From positions 1-64,000 of the forward strand of contig JAKOVF010000187.1 of assembly GCA_029782225.1 (NCBI GenBank): a stretch of 64,000 bases of DNA. The letters are read 5' to 3'. Positions 50,911-58,891 of the stretch are shown here, piece by piece. Position numbers and translations under genes: made by a program. Under the pieces are notes generated by a model that worked only from the letters and a program-made list of their open reading frames with translations, did not search any database and was not told the DNA's origin. Within the stretch, counting starts at the first letter, position 1; each line of letters starts with the position of its first letter. Source of the DNA: Chloroflexota bacterium (GTDB lineage Bacteria; Chloroflexota; Anaerolineae; Anaerolineales; Villigracilaceae).

Positions 50911-51732
50911 ATGAACCAGCCAAAGGATCTACTGTCCATTGGGACGTTTGCCAACCTGACGCGGCTCTCGATCAAGGCATTACGCTTGTACAACCAATTG
51001 AACATCCTGCAGCCGCGTCATATCGACCCTCAAACTGGCTACCGTTATTATGGCGTTGACCAACTCGCGAGCGCGCGCATGATCCGGAGCATGCGCGATA
51101 TGGACATGCCGCTGGCAACCATCCGTAGGATGCTTGCAGTCATACCCCTCTCTCAGGCACAGGCTGAATTACTCATACAGGAGCATTTGAAGATGCGTGA
51201 GCGACAACTCGAGTTGATCCGCGGACTGGCACGTCAATTTGCTCAACAATTAAAACCGGAGGCAAATAAAATGAGTCTTGAAGTGGAAGTAAAGGAAATC
51301 CCGACACAACAGATTATCAGCATTACCCGTCGTCACACCGTGGACGGGCTTGGCAAGCAGGAGGAGCAGGATATCGGTGCGCTCTTCTCACTGGCGAATG
51401 AGCTTGGCGCACATACACGTGGAGCGCCATTTGGCATCTACCACGGTCCCGTCAGCGAGCAGGAGGATGGTCCCATCGAGACCTGTCTCGCGGTGGCTGG
51501 ACGCGTCGAAGGTCGCGATGACATCGAGGTGAAACAACTCGAGGGCGGGAAAGCAGCGTGCGTTGTCATCACTGGAGACCAATGTCATTATCCCGAACTG
51601 CTCGGCGCCTATGATGCCGCCGCAGATTGGATCCAGAAGAACGGCTACGAAATGACCCAGCCTCCGCGTGAGATCTGGTACACAGGCCCGGGCCCGGATG
51701 CGAAATGGGAGATCGTCTGGCTGTTCAAATAG
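50911..51732 (+). CDS. MerR-family transcriptional regulator with GyrI-like effector domain
   Basis: The 273-residue protein has a MerR HTH (LLSIGTFANLTRLSIKALRLYNQLNILQPRHIDPQTGYRYYG), a dimer coiled coil (about 75-115), and a GyrI-like/SOUL effector-binding domain (VEVKEIPTQQIISITRRHTV ... WYTGPGPDAKWEIVWLF). This is the BltR/BmrR-type layout that binds cationic drugs and lipophilic compounds. I start at ATG 50911, directly after the 19-bp-spaced promoter, where MerR proteins usually activate their own genes. It follows the methyltransferase gene by 33 nt; whether it also controls that gene is unknown. Confidence 0.92.
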   Translation: MNQPKDLLSIGTFANLTRLSIKALRLYNQLNILQPRHIDPQTGYRYYGVDQLASARMIRSMRDMDMPLATIRRMLAVIPLSQAQAELLIQEHLKMRERQLELIRGLARQFAQQLKPEANKMSLEVEVKEIPTQQIISITRRHTVDGLGKQEEQDIGALFSLANELGAHTRGAPFGIYHGPVSEQEDGPIETCLAVAGRVEGRDDIEVKQLEGGKAACVVITGDQCHYPELLGAYDAAADWIQKNGYEMTQPPREIWYTGPGPDAKWEIVWLFK

Positions 51733-51756
51733 TCGCAGTGATGTAAAAGAAAACAA

Positions 51757-51777
51757 GGGAGCAGGGTACCTGCTCCC
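51757..51777. terminator. bidirectional terminator-like hairpin between converging genes
   Basis: GGGAGCAGG / CCTGCTCCC gives a 9-bp stem with a 3-nt loop. It lies between the MerR gene end (51732) and the converging CoA-binding gene end (51802). No long U-run is seen. Confidence 0.6.
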
Positions 51778-51801
51778 TCATCTCATCGAAGCGGGGGTAA
51801 G

Positions 51802-52224
51802 CTATAACCTGATGGTCTTTGACCCGATCAACCTGCGATGATTGGCGCGCATGCAGGCGTCCATCACAACCCGCAAACCGGCTGCGCGTGCCTGCATCGC
51901 TGCAGCTTCATGGACAATTCCTTCCTGCATCCACACCACCTTTGCGCCGATCTTGATCGCTTCATCCACCACCGCTGGCACATCCTCCGGTTTGCGAAAG
52001 ATCTGCACGACATCCACCTTCTCCGGAATCGACGATAAATCGGGATAAGCCTTTTCACCCATGATTTCAGAAGCCGTCGGGTTGACAGGAATGATTCGAT
52101 ATCCCTGCTGCTTCAGGTATTCGACCACGCCATAACTATCTTTTTGTGGATTAGACGACACGCCCACGCTGGCAACCGTCTTAGCGGACATCAGAATTTC
52201 TTTCATGATTTGATCGCTGTTCAT
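51802..52224 (-). CDS. CoA-binding domain protein, YccU-like
   Basis: The 140-residue protein has the CoA-binding Rossmann pattern of succinyl-CoA synthetase alpha: VASVGVSSNPQKDSYGVVEYLKQQGYRIIPVNP, then VDVVQIFRKPEDVPAVVDEAIKIGAKVVWMQEGI. It lacks the rest of a synthetase. E. coli YccU-like proteins have this size and unknown function. It is followed by a repeat and then the kinase operon on the same strand. Confidence 0.92.
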   Translation of the reverse strand: MNSDQIMKEILMSAKTVASVGVSSNPQKDSYGVVEYLKQQGYRIIPVNPTASEIMGEKAYPDLSSIPEKVDVVQIFRKPEDVPAVVDEAIKIGAKVVWMQEGIVHEAAAMQARAAGLRVVMDACMRANHRRLIGSKTIRL

Positions 52225-52251
52225 GCTTGTTCTCTCCTTCTAATTGGTAAT

Positions 52252-52384
52252 GTCATTCTGAGCGGAGCGAAGAATCTTTGTCGCGGCGCTTCGACTGCGT
52301 TCGGACTCCTTCGGAGAACGCATCCTCACTACGCTCCCCAGAAGCATCCTGGGACTTTGCAGCACGAGGCCCTCTCAGGATGAC
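52252..52384. repeat. dispersed repeat, GTCATTCTGAG...CTCAGGATGAC family
   Basis: Outer arms GTCATTCTGAGCGGAGCG and CTCTCAGGATGAC enclose a 100-base irregular inner part. The right arm contains the stop codon (52375-52377) and last Ser codons of the histidine kinase gene. A related element is at 35850-35946. Confidence 0.8.
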
Positions 52385-53781
52385 GAGTTGATCTTCACCG
52401 GCAAAACAACTTTGAATTTCGTTTCGCCCGGTCTCGATTCGACCAATAACTGTCCATGATGACGGTTGACAACAATATCATGGGAAACGTGAAGTCCCAA
52501 TCCCGTACCATGACCGGGCGGCTTCGTTGTAAAGAAAGGCTCGAAAATCCGCGGGCGAATATTTTCAGGAATGCCCGGGCCGTTGTCCGTGATTTCGACG
52601 ATCACGTGATGATCTTCGGCATAAGTCCGTAAAGTGATTTCACCTTTTCCACTCATGGCATCAATCGCGTTATCAATGATGTTGGTCCAGACCTGGTTCA
52701 ATTCACTTGCATAGGCTTCGATGTGGGGCAGGTTCGGCGAGTAGTCGCGTCTGACAGTCACGCCCTGCTTCAATTTATGTTGCAGAATAATGAGCGTATT
52801 TTCCAATCCTTCGTGGACATCCACTTCCAGCAATGGTGCCTGGCCGAGATAAATATAAGACTTCATGGCATGCACGATTTGCGAAATTCGTTCCGTCGCC
52901 TGTTGCACATCCAACACCAGCGACATCATTTGCGAACTCGCACCGATGCACTGAATACATAAACTGATCAAGGATTGATGGACTGCCGGGTCGCTTTTGA
53001 TCTTTTCCAGCGACTCTTTGTTCCATCCGAAGTTGACCATGGCAGGCGCAAGCTCCCAGGCCGACTCGATACCATTCGCTTCCAACCAGGCTTGAAGCTG
53101 GTCCACCAGATCGATTCTGTCCAGCGCCCCAAGCTTGAGCGGCGCTCCCAGCCGACGAGTCAATTCGTTCATCAAATTATCAAGCCAGGCGTCGAGCCCC
53201 TCTTTGTGGGCAAATAATTCGGTCTGATGGGTCAGGGTTTGCCACTTCAGCCAGGCCTTGCCGAGCTCAGACGCGCTGCGCTGCGCAGCCGCGGCAGGGT
53301 TGTTCAGTTCATGAGCGAGTCCCGCGCTCAATGTGCCCATCGCGGCCATCTTCTCCTGTTGATGCAGCATAGATTCATTCTGGGTCAAGCGGGCCATTAC
53401 CCAGTGCAGCACAGCCATCGCTGCGCTTGTGCTCGTGGACAACAGTTTTTCAAATGCTTCCTGTGGGATGCGCAATGCTTCTGTGTCCGTTTTTGAGAGG
53501 ACAGAGGCGGTACGCGGCGAACGGGACAACAAAGCCATCTCGCCAACCACATCGCCGGGATTACGCACGTCAATCTTAATCAGGGACTGACCTGACTGCT
53601 TTTGAATCTCGAATTCGCCCTTCGTGAGCACATAGGCGGAATCGCCCGGATCGCCCTGCCGGATGAGACGTTCCCCCGCGCGCAAAGAGACCGGCTCGGC
53701 CATGTCCATCAATTGCTTGAGCTCTTCATCCGAGAGGCCTTGAAAAAGCGGGGATTTGCGGAGGTCGTTGAGGTTCATCAT
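52375..53781 (-). CDS. cyclic-nucleotide-binding sensor histidine kinase
   Basis: The 468-residue cytoplasmic protein has an N-terminal cNMP-binding domain (SPLFQGLSDEELKQL at 10, GEMALLSRSPRTASV at 80-94 matching the phosphate-binding cassette). It is followed by a kinase core: H-box GLAHELNNPAAAAQR (His157), a long helical dimer region, and the ATPase domain N box NIIDNAIDAM, G1 ITDNGPGIPE, F box FEPFFTTKP, G2 GTGLGL. No membrane segment is present. It probably phosphorylates the REC-TrxR fusion encoded upstream (53919-55574). Its C-terminal residues (SSS and stop) come from a repeat. Confidence 0.92.
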   Translation of the reverse strand: MMNLNDLRKSPLFQGLSDEELKQLMDMAEPVSLRAGERLIRQGDPGDSAYVLTKGEFEIQKQSGQSLIKIDVRNPGDVVGEMALLSRSPRTASVLSKTDTEALRIPQEAFEKLLSTSTSAAMAVLHWVMARLTQNESMLHQQEKMAAMGTLSAGLAHELNNPAAAAQRSASELGKAWLKWQTLTHQTELFAHKEGLDAWLDNLMNELTRRLGAPLKLGALDRIDLVDQLQAWLEANGIESAWELAPAMVNFGWNKESLEKIKSDPAVHQSLISLCIQCIGASSQMMSLVLDVQQATERISQIVHAMKSYIYLGQAPLLEVDVHEGLENTLIILQHKLKQGVTVRRDYSPNLPHIEAYASELNQVWTNIIDNAIDAMSGKGEITLRTYAEDHHVIVEITDNGPGIPENIRPRIFEPFFTTKPPGHGTGLGLHVSHDIVVNRHHGQLLVESRPGETKFKVVLPVKINSSS

Positions 53782-53784
53782 TCA

Positions 53785-53918
53785 CCGGTGGTCGAGTAGG
53801 CAGTGTACGTCCGCCGTATCGAGACCAGCACGTTTTCAAGTTATCTTTCGTTTACATCTAACTGGTGGTCTCGATACGCCCTACGACGAACATGCGGGGG
53901 TACTCGACCACCGAGGGA
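53785..53918. repeat. pair of dispersed hairpin repeats, GGTCTCGATACG...TACTCGACCACCG family
   Basis: Two elements lie in tandem: GGTGGTCGAGTAGGC...GTATCGAGACCAG (about 53786-53829) and GGTGGTCTCGATACGCCC...GGTACTCGACCACCG (about 53868-53918). They occupy the whole gap between the kinase gene and the response-regulator fusion gene. Confidence 0.85.
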
Positions 53919-55574
53919 TCACAGTGTTTTCAAATATTCCTTCACCAGCGCATACGCAATCGCGCCTTCGCCCACCGCGGACGCGACGCGGTGATTGGTC
54001 CCGAAGCGCACATCGCCGGCCGCGAAAATGCCGGGCACGCTGGTCTCCAAAAGATATGGATCCCGTTCCAGAGTCCAGCCCGGAGGCGGCTTCTTATCCA
54101 CCATCACATCGGGGCCGGTGAGAATATATCCTTTGCCGCTGCACATCACAAGGTCCGCGACCATATGGCTTTGCGGACGAACGCCGATGAACACAAACAG
54201 AGCCGCGGCATTGCAGGTTTGTATTTCTCCAGTCTTCGTATTTTTGACAATAATTTGCTCCAACGTATTCCTGCCCGTCACCTCAATCAAATCTGTATCG
54301 AGCAATATTTGGATTTTTTCGTTGCTCTGCATCGCGTCGACCAGATATTTCGAAGCGGTCGGTTCGTGGCCGCGGATCAAGACCGTCACTTTGCGCGCAA
54401 AGCGGCTGAGATAGATCGCGCCCTGCGCGGCCGAGTTCGCGCCGCCCACGACGAACACATCCTGATCCTTGTAATGCATGGCCTCGGTGTATGCAGCGCC
54501 GTAATAAATGCCTGCACCCGTGAGTGCATCCGCGCCGGGCATGGTGAGTGTATGGAAAGACGCGCCCGTCGCGATCAGCACCGCGTGAGAGGAAATTTCC
54601 GTGCCGTCGGAGAGACGCACAATTCGATACGCATCCTTCACAGATACGTGCTTCGCTTCCTGTGCCGAAAGGATTTCCACGCCGAAGCGCCTGGCCTGCG
54701 AAACCGCGCGGCGAGTGAGGTCGTCGCCGGAGATGCCTGCGGGAAAGCCCAAATAGTTTTCAATTTTGGGGCTGCTGCCCGCCTGCCCGCCCGGTGCGGC
54801 CTTTTCGATGACGAGGCATTTCAATCCCTCCGAGCCAGCATAGACGGAGGCCGCCAGCCCCGCGGGTCCGCTGCCGAGGACAACCAGATCATAGAACGGC
54901 AACGACGCACGGGTTTGTAAACCAACTTTGTCCGCGAGAGTTTTCAAATCAGGCTGAGTCAAAACCGTTCCGTCGGGGAAAAAGACAACCGGCAGTTTCG
55001 GCGTCTTTGCTGCATCTTTTTCCACCAGAAGACGCGCGTCTGAATCCTTTTCGATATCCAGCCATTGATAGGGAATTTGATGCCGCGTGAGAAAATCCTT
55101 CACCTCGTGACTGGTGAGCGACCACAACGTCCCTGCAACACGGATGCCTTCATACGGCAACTTCACATGGGCTTTCCAATCCTCCAACAGGTCGTCGAGA
55201 ATCGGGTAGAGACGTTCCTCCGGCGGATGCCAGGGCTTCATCAAATAATAGTCGAGGCCCACCTGGTTGATCGAGTCAATTGCGGCCTGAGTATCCGCAT
55301 AGGCGGTCAGCAGCACGCGCTTGGCCTGCGAATAGGATTTGATGGCCTCATTCAGAAAATCCACACCGCTCATTTCAGGCATACGTTGGTCAACCAAAAA
55401 CAGCGCGACGGTCTCGTTGCGCTGTTCCAGTTTCTTCAAATAATCAAGTGCGGAGCGTCCCGAATTGATCGGGATAATGCGATAGTCCTGCCCATAACGT
55501 GAGCGCAGATCGCGCTCGACAGAATTCAACACGGAGGGATCATCATCCACAGTAAAGATGACCGGTTTTGCCAT
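53919..55574 (-). CDS. fused response regulator receiver, glutaredoxin-like and thioredoxin reductase-like protein
   Basis: The 551-residue protein has three parts. A receiver domain (1-125) with DDD (10-12), Asp62 in LVDQRMP, Thr90 and Lys113. A glutaredoxin-like fold (about 145-222; TLWSLTSHEVKDFLTRHQIPYQWLDIEKD) without a CxxC. A TrxR-like flavoprotein (225-551) with FAD motif GSGPAG (234-239), APGGQAGSSPKIENYLGFP, NADPH motif VGGANSA (377-383), and GIFAAGDVRFG at the end. Where true TrxR has CATCxG, this one reads GAAYTEAM, so the redox disulfide is missing. It is 138 nt upstream of the cNMP kinase gene on the same strand and is its likely target. Confidence 0.92.
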   Translation of the reverse strand: MAKPVIFTVDDDPSVLNSVERDLRSRYGQDYRIIPINSGRSALDYLKKLEQRNETVALFLVDQRMPEMSGVDFLNEAIKSYSQAKRVLLTAYADTQAAIDSINQVGLDYYLMKPWHPPEERLYPILDDLLEDWKAHVKLPYEGIRVAGTLWSLTSHEVKDFLTRHQIPYQWLDIEKDSDARLLVEKDAAKTPKLPVVFFPDGTVLTQPDLKTLADKVGLQTRASLPFYDLVVLGSGPAGLAASVYAGSEGLKCLVIEKAAPGGQAGSSPKIENYLGFPAGISGDDLTRRAVSQARRFGVEILSAQEAKHVSVKDAYRIVRLSDGTEISSHAVLIATGASFHTLTMPGADALTGAGIYYGAAYTEAMHYKDQDVFVVGGANSAAQGAIYLSRFARKVTVLIRGHEPTASKYLVDAMQSNEKIQILLDTDLIEVTGRNTLEQIIVKNTKTGEIQTCNAAALFVFIGVRPQSHMVADLVMCSGKGYILTGPDVMVDKKPPPGWTLERDPYLLETSVPGIFAAGDVRFGTNHRVASAVGEGAIAYALVKEYLKTL

Positions 55575-55685
55575 TTAGCATCCAATCCAAATTCAACAAT
55601 TAAAAACCAATTGTCCCGTATTCTATCATCTAATACCGCAGGGCCCGGAGTAACAACCACAGGCCAGTTTCGTTTGAGATAGTAA

Positions 55686-56762
55686 ATGAAACTTTTATTG
55701 CATTTGCCGAATCTCCTTAAACATACGTACCAGGAGTGGAAGGAAGATCGTGCATCCCAGCTATCCGCCTCCCTGGCTTACTACACGATCTTCTCGCTTG
55801 CGCCCCTGCTTGTGATCGTCATCGCCATCACCGGGTTGATCTGGAATCAGGATGTGGTGCGAACACAGCTCCTGAACCAGATCCAAAGCCTGGTGGGCGT
55901 GCAAGGCGCGGCCTTCATAGGAAATCTGATCAGCAGTGTCAGCAGCCCGGGCAGAGATATCATCGCAACGATTATTGGTATTGCTACTTTGCTGCTGGGC
56001 GCCCTGGGTGTGTTCAACGAACTGCATACATCCCTCAACATTATCTGGGGAGTAGAAGAGAAAGAAGCAAAGGGCTTTTTGCAGTCCATCAAACAGATCG
56101 TACTCGACCGTTTGCTCTCCTTCACGATGATCCTTGGGATTGGGTTCCTTTTGCTGGTCTCGCTCGTGATCAGCACCGGACTCTCCGCGAGTCAGGGGAC
56201 GATTGGCAACCTGCTTCCATTTTCTGAATTCGTGATCCAAATCGTGAACCTGTTCATTTCCATCGGCGTGATCACCATCCTGTTTGCCTTGATGTTCAAA
56301 GTTCTGCCGGATGCCGAAATTGCATGGCGAGATGTCGGGGTGGGAGCTTTCATGACCGCTATCTTCTTTTCATTGGGCAAGATGCTGATCGGGCTTTACC
56401 TGGGCAACAGCACGGTTGGATCAACCTTCGGCGCGGCCGGCTCGTTGGTGCTCATTCTGGTCTGGCTTTATTATTCAGCTCAAATCTTCTTCTTTGGCGC
56501 AGAATTCACTCAGGTTTACGCAAACGAATATGGTTCTAAGATCGTTCCTGAAGATGAAAAGCCGATGGAATCAGTCCGGTCCAAAGAAACCCGTGACTTG
56601 AAAGGACAGCCTGTCGCCATCCCTGTTACAGCGGTTTCTTCAGCGAGAGAGCATAGGACCGAAAGGGAAAACCAACAGACCGCGCGCGTTCTCTTCGGTC
56701 TGATGGCCGCGTCGTTTGTCAGCGGGATTCTTACAACAGTTTTTGGGTTGAGGAAAAAGTAA
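55686..56762 (+). CDS. YihY/BrkB-family membrane protein
   Basis: The 358-residue protein has about six membrane segments and the family patterns AYYTIFSLAPLLVIVIAITGLIW, GALGVFNELHTSLNIIWGVEEKE, LPDAEIAWRDVGVGAFMTAIFFSLGK and LVLILVWLYYSAQIFFFGAEFTQVYA. About 85 polar residues at the C-terminus precede a last hydrophobic segment (ARVLFGLMAASFVSGILTTV). The former name RNase BN is not supported by biochemistry; a transport or membrane-integrity role is assumed. No clear ribosome binding site was seen. Confidence 0.92.
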   Translation: MKLLLHLPNLLKHTYQEWKEDRASQLSASLAYYTIFSLAPLLVIVIAITGLIWNQDVVRTQLLNQIQSLVGVQGAAFIGNLISSVSSPGRDIIATIIGIATLLLGALGVFNELHTSLNIIWGVEEKEAKGFLQSIKQIVLDRLLSFTMILGIGFLLLVSLVISTGLSASQGTIGNLLPFSEFVIQIVNLFISIGVITILFALMFKVLPDAEIAWRDVGVGAFMTAIFFSLGKMLIGLYLGNSTVGSTFGAAGSLVLILVWLYYSAQIFFFGAEFTQVYANEYGSKIVPEDEKPMESVRSKETRDLKGQPVAIPVTAVSSAREHRTERENQQTARVLFGLMAASFVSGILTTVFGLRKK

Positions 56763-56778
56763 GTGGGGATTGATATTG

Positions 56779-57348
56779 TCAGGGCTGCAAAGGTTCAAAA
56801 TTACTGATACTGAACCCGCCGCAGCATTCGCTGATCTTGGGGCTTAGCAGTCCGTGCCCGACGAAGAGACCATAACTATATCTGGCAACAAAGCCATACT
56901 CCGGATCAAAGTCCGCCTGAAGAATAACGGACGAGTCATTGTGCAAAGCGCTATCCAGCAGGCTGAAGATTTGGGTCATCGTGAAATTGGCATAGTCACA
57001 CAGGAAAACTTCATTCCCCCAATCGGCGTCTGCCCATTGATACGGTGGAAGGAGTTGCAAACCTGCATTGGAGATCGTCTCCACTCGTGCCACTACATCA
57101 TTTTTGACTTCGATCATTGCATGAGGCTGGCAAACGAATGGTTCGAGAGTCTTGATTTCAAATGTGTAATCAGTGATTTTTTGTGAATCCCATTTCGCGT
57201 GCGCATTTGGAAACTCTGCGCGGACTCTCGAGATTTCCCAGTCATGCCTTACCGATGAAATCGGGTCAAACAGGACCTGGATGAGGATTCCGATCAGGAG
57301 CAGGGATCCCACCGTCAGAGCAATTCGCCTTGACCGCCTCATCTTCAC
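56779..57348 (-). CDS. hypothetical membrane-anchored protein, DUF6174-like
   Basis: The 189-residue protein starts at GTG one base after the upstream oxidoreductase stop (TGATGTG). It has one N-terminal membrane segment (about 10-28) and an extracytoplasmic domain with KITDYTFEIKTLEPFVC and AMIEVKNDVVARVE, similar to the DUF6174 repeat pattern (tyrosine/phenylalanine-rich, Cys at a fixed position). A CC pair appears near the end (SECCGGF). Its role is unknown; the tight spacing suggests co-translation with the oxidoreductase. Confidence 0.75.
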   Translation of the reverse strand: MKMRRSRRIALTVGSLLLIGILIQVLFDPISSVRHDWEISRVRAEFPNAHAKWDSQKITDYTFEIKTLEPFVCQPHAMIEVKNDVVARVETISNAGLQLLPPYQWADADWGNEVFLCDYANFTMTQIFSLLDSALHNDSSVILQADFDPEYGFVARYSYGLFVGHGLLSPKISECCGGFSISNFEPLQP

Positions 57349-57349
57349 A

Positions 57350-58879
57350 TCAAAATCCGAGCACCCTCACCACATTCCGTCCCGCCGCGCCGCTGACTCC
57401 CCCTCCGCTGTGAACGCCGCTTCCGCAGAGATAGAGCCCATCTATGGGCGTCTTGTGGTTGGACCAGCCCGGAATGGGGCGCATGAACAGGAATTGGTCG
57501 AGCATGAGCTGACCGTGATTCAAATCGCCCTCGGTGAGGCCGTAGGTTTGTTCGAGATCGAGAGGGGTGATGATCTGGTAATTGGTAATTCGTGATTGGA
57601 TGGCAGGAAAATATTCAGCGAGGGTGTTGATCGTCAGATCTTTGACTCTCTCAGCTTCCACTTTCCACGCGCTATTTTTCAATTTGTAGGGAGCGTACTG
57701 AAAATGTACGGAGACCACATTTCCTGAAGTCGTCACTTCCAGATAAGGTTTCTCTGAAATCCCGCCGTACTTCGCCGCGTCGTAGGCCTTTTCCAGATAT
57801 TTTATAGAGGGAGCAAGGACAATGGTTTCCTCGGGAATCCCATGATCCCCATTCGTCAGCAAATGGACCTTTGCCACCGAGCCGCGCATTTTGATGGATT
57901 GCGTCTTCCACACAAATTCGGGCGGCAACTCCATCGGTCCGACCAGGGATAAAAAGGTCTGCTTCGGGTCAACCGCGGAAATGACCGTGCCGGCAGGAAT
58001 CGCTTCGCCACTTGCCAGTACTACGCCCTTTGCCTGCTGTTTATCAACTTGAATGCGCGTTACTTCCGCCTCGCATCGGATCTGGCCACCGTGAGCCTTT
58101 ACAGTCTCAGCTAAAGCCTGGGAAATCGAGCCAATTCCCCTCACCCCTTGCCCCTCTCCCGGTTTCGGGAGAGGGGATGGGGTGAGGGCCAACCCGCCGC
58201 GATTCAGCCAGTTATGGATCAAGGTGTAACCAGTCCCTGCTTCCATTGGGCCAAGTGTCTGTCCATGAACAGCGACCGATGCAATCGCTGCTTTCAATTC
58301 TTCTGATTCAAAATTTTCTTCCAACAGTTCCTGTGCCGTCATCGGAAGAGCACGGATAAAGTTGAGCATATCCCTGCGGCCCGCCAGGCGGAGTTCGAGT
58401 CCAAGTTCAAAGAGACCGTAGCCTTCGTCAAAGCTGAAATTCTTCGGCAGGCGCGGCATGATGGTGGAATAGGCCACATCCAGAATGCCAGCAGCCATAT
58501 TCATAAAACGGACAAATTCCGGCCAGCGTGCCGCATCCTTTTCAGAGAAGTGTTTGATGGACTCTGCAGCTTTCGCAGGGTCAGAGTCAATAACGAGATT
58601 TTCGGCGTCAGAAAGCAAGGAAATAAATGCTGGCTTCTCAGTGACGGTTGGAAGGGAGAGTTTCAAATCTTTGATGATGTCGGGACGGAGAGTTCCACCT
58701 GTCCAAACGGAATCAACGTCAAAGCCTTCTCCAAAAGATTCGGTGACAACTGTCCCACCGACAATGGGACGCCGCTCCAGCACAAGTACCTTCTTCCTGG
58801 CTTTAGCGAGATATGCGGCGGCAACCAGTCCATTGTGCCCGGCACCAACGATAATGGTATCGTATTGATTTTCTGTCAT
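57350..58879 (-). CDS. PYROXD2/phytoene desaturase-like FAD-dependent oxidoreductase (copy 2)
   Basis: The 509-residue protein starts at ATG 58879 after AGGA. It has the FAD-binding IIVGAGHNGLVAAAYLAKARKKVLVLERR, the phytoene-desaturase-like VISAVDPKQTFLSLV, and the C-terminal FAD motif DGLYLCGSGVHSGGGVSGAAG. Residues 231-247 (LTPSPLPKPGEGQGVRG) are encoded by an in-frame repeat (58138-58188), within the substrate domain. PYROXD2-like proteins are flavin enzymes of uncertain substrate; carotenoid desaturation is possible but not shown. Its partner copy lies 12 nt upstream. Confidence 0.9.
   Translation of the reverse strand: MTENQYDTIIVGAGHNGLVAAAYLAKARKKVLVLERRPIVGGTVVTESFGEGFDVDSVWTGGTLRPDIIKDLKLSLPTVTEKPAFISLLSDAENLVIDSDPAKAAESIKHFSEKDAARWPEFVRFMNMAAGILDVAYSTIMPRLPKNFSFDEGYGLFELGLELRLAGRRDMLNFIRALPMTAQELLEENFESEELKAAIASVAVHGQTLGPMEAGTGYTLIHNWLNRGGLALTPSPLPKPGEGQGVRGIGSISQALAETVKAHGGQIRCEAEVTRIQVDKQQAKGVVLASGEAIPAGTVISAVDPKQTFLSLVGPMELPPEFVWKTQSIKMRGSVAKVHLLTNGDHGIPEETIVLAPSIKYLEKAYDAAKYGGISEKPYLEVTTSGNVVSVHFQYAPYKLKNSAWKVEAERVKDLTINTLAEYFPAIQSRITNYQIITPLDLEQTYGLTEGDLNHGQLMLDQFLFMRPIPGWSNHKTPIDGLYLCGSGVHSGGGVSGAAGRNVVRVLGF
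58138..58188. repeat. palindromic repeat inserted in frame within the oxidoreductase gene
   Basis: Outer arms CCCTCACCCC and GGGGTGAGGG, with inner arms GCCCCTCTCCCG / CGGGAGAGGGG, form a 51-base inverted repeat read as LTPSPLPKPGEGQGVRG. The same unit occurs in valS (1687-1744). Confidence 0.9.
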
Positions 58880-58891
58880 GAACAATTCCTA

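Noticed and set aside
55686-56762. Call as ribonuclease BN
   Set aside because: The old name for YihY proteins is not supported; this is a multi-spanning membrane protein without nuclease motifs.
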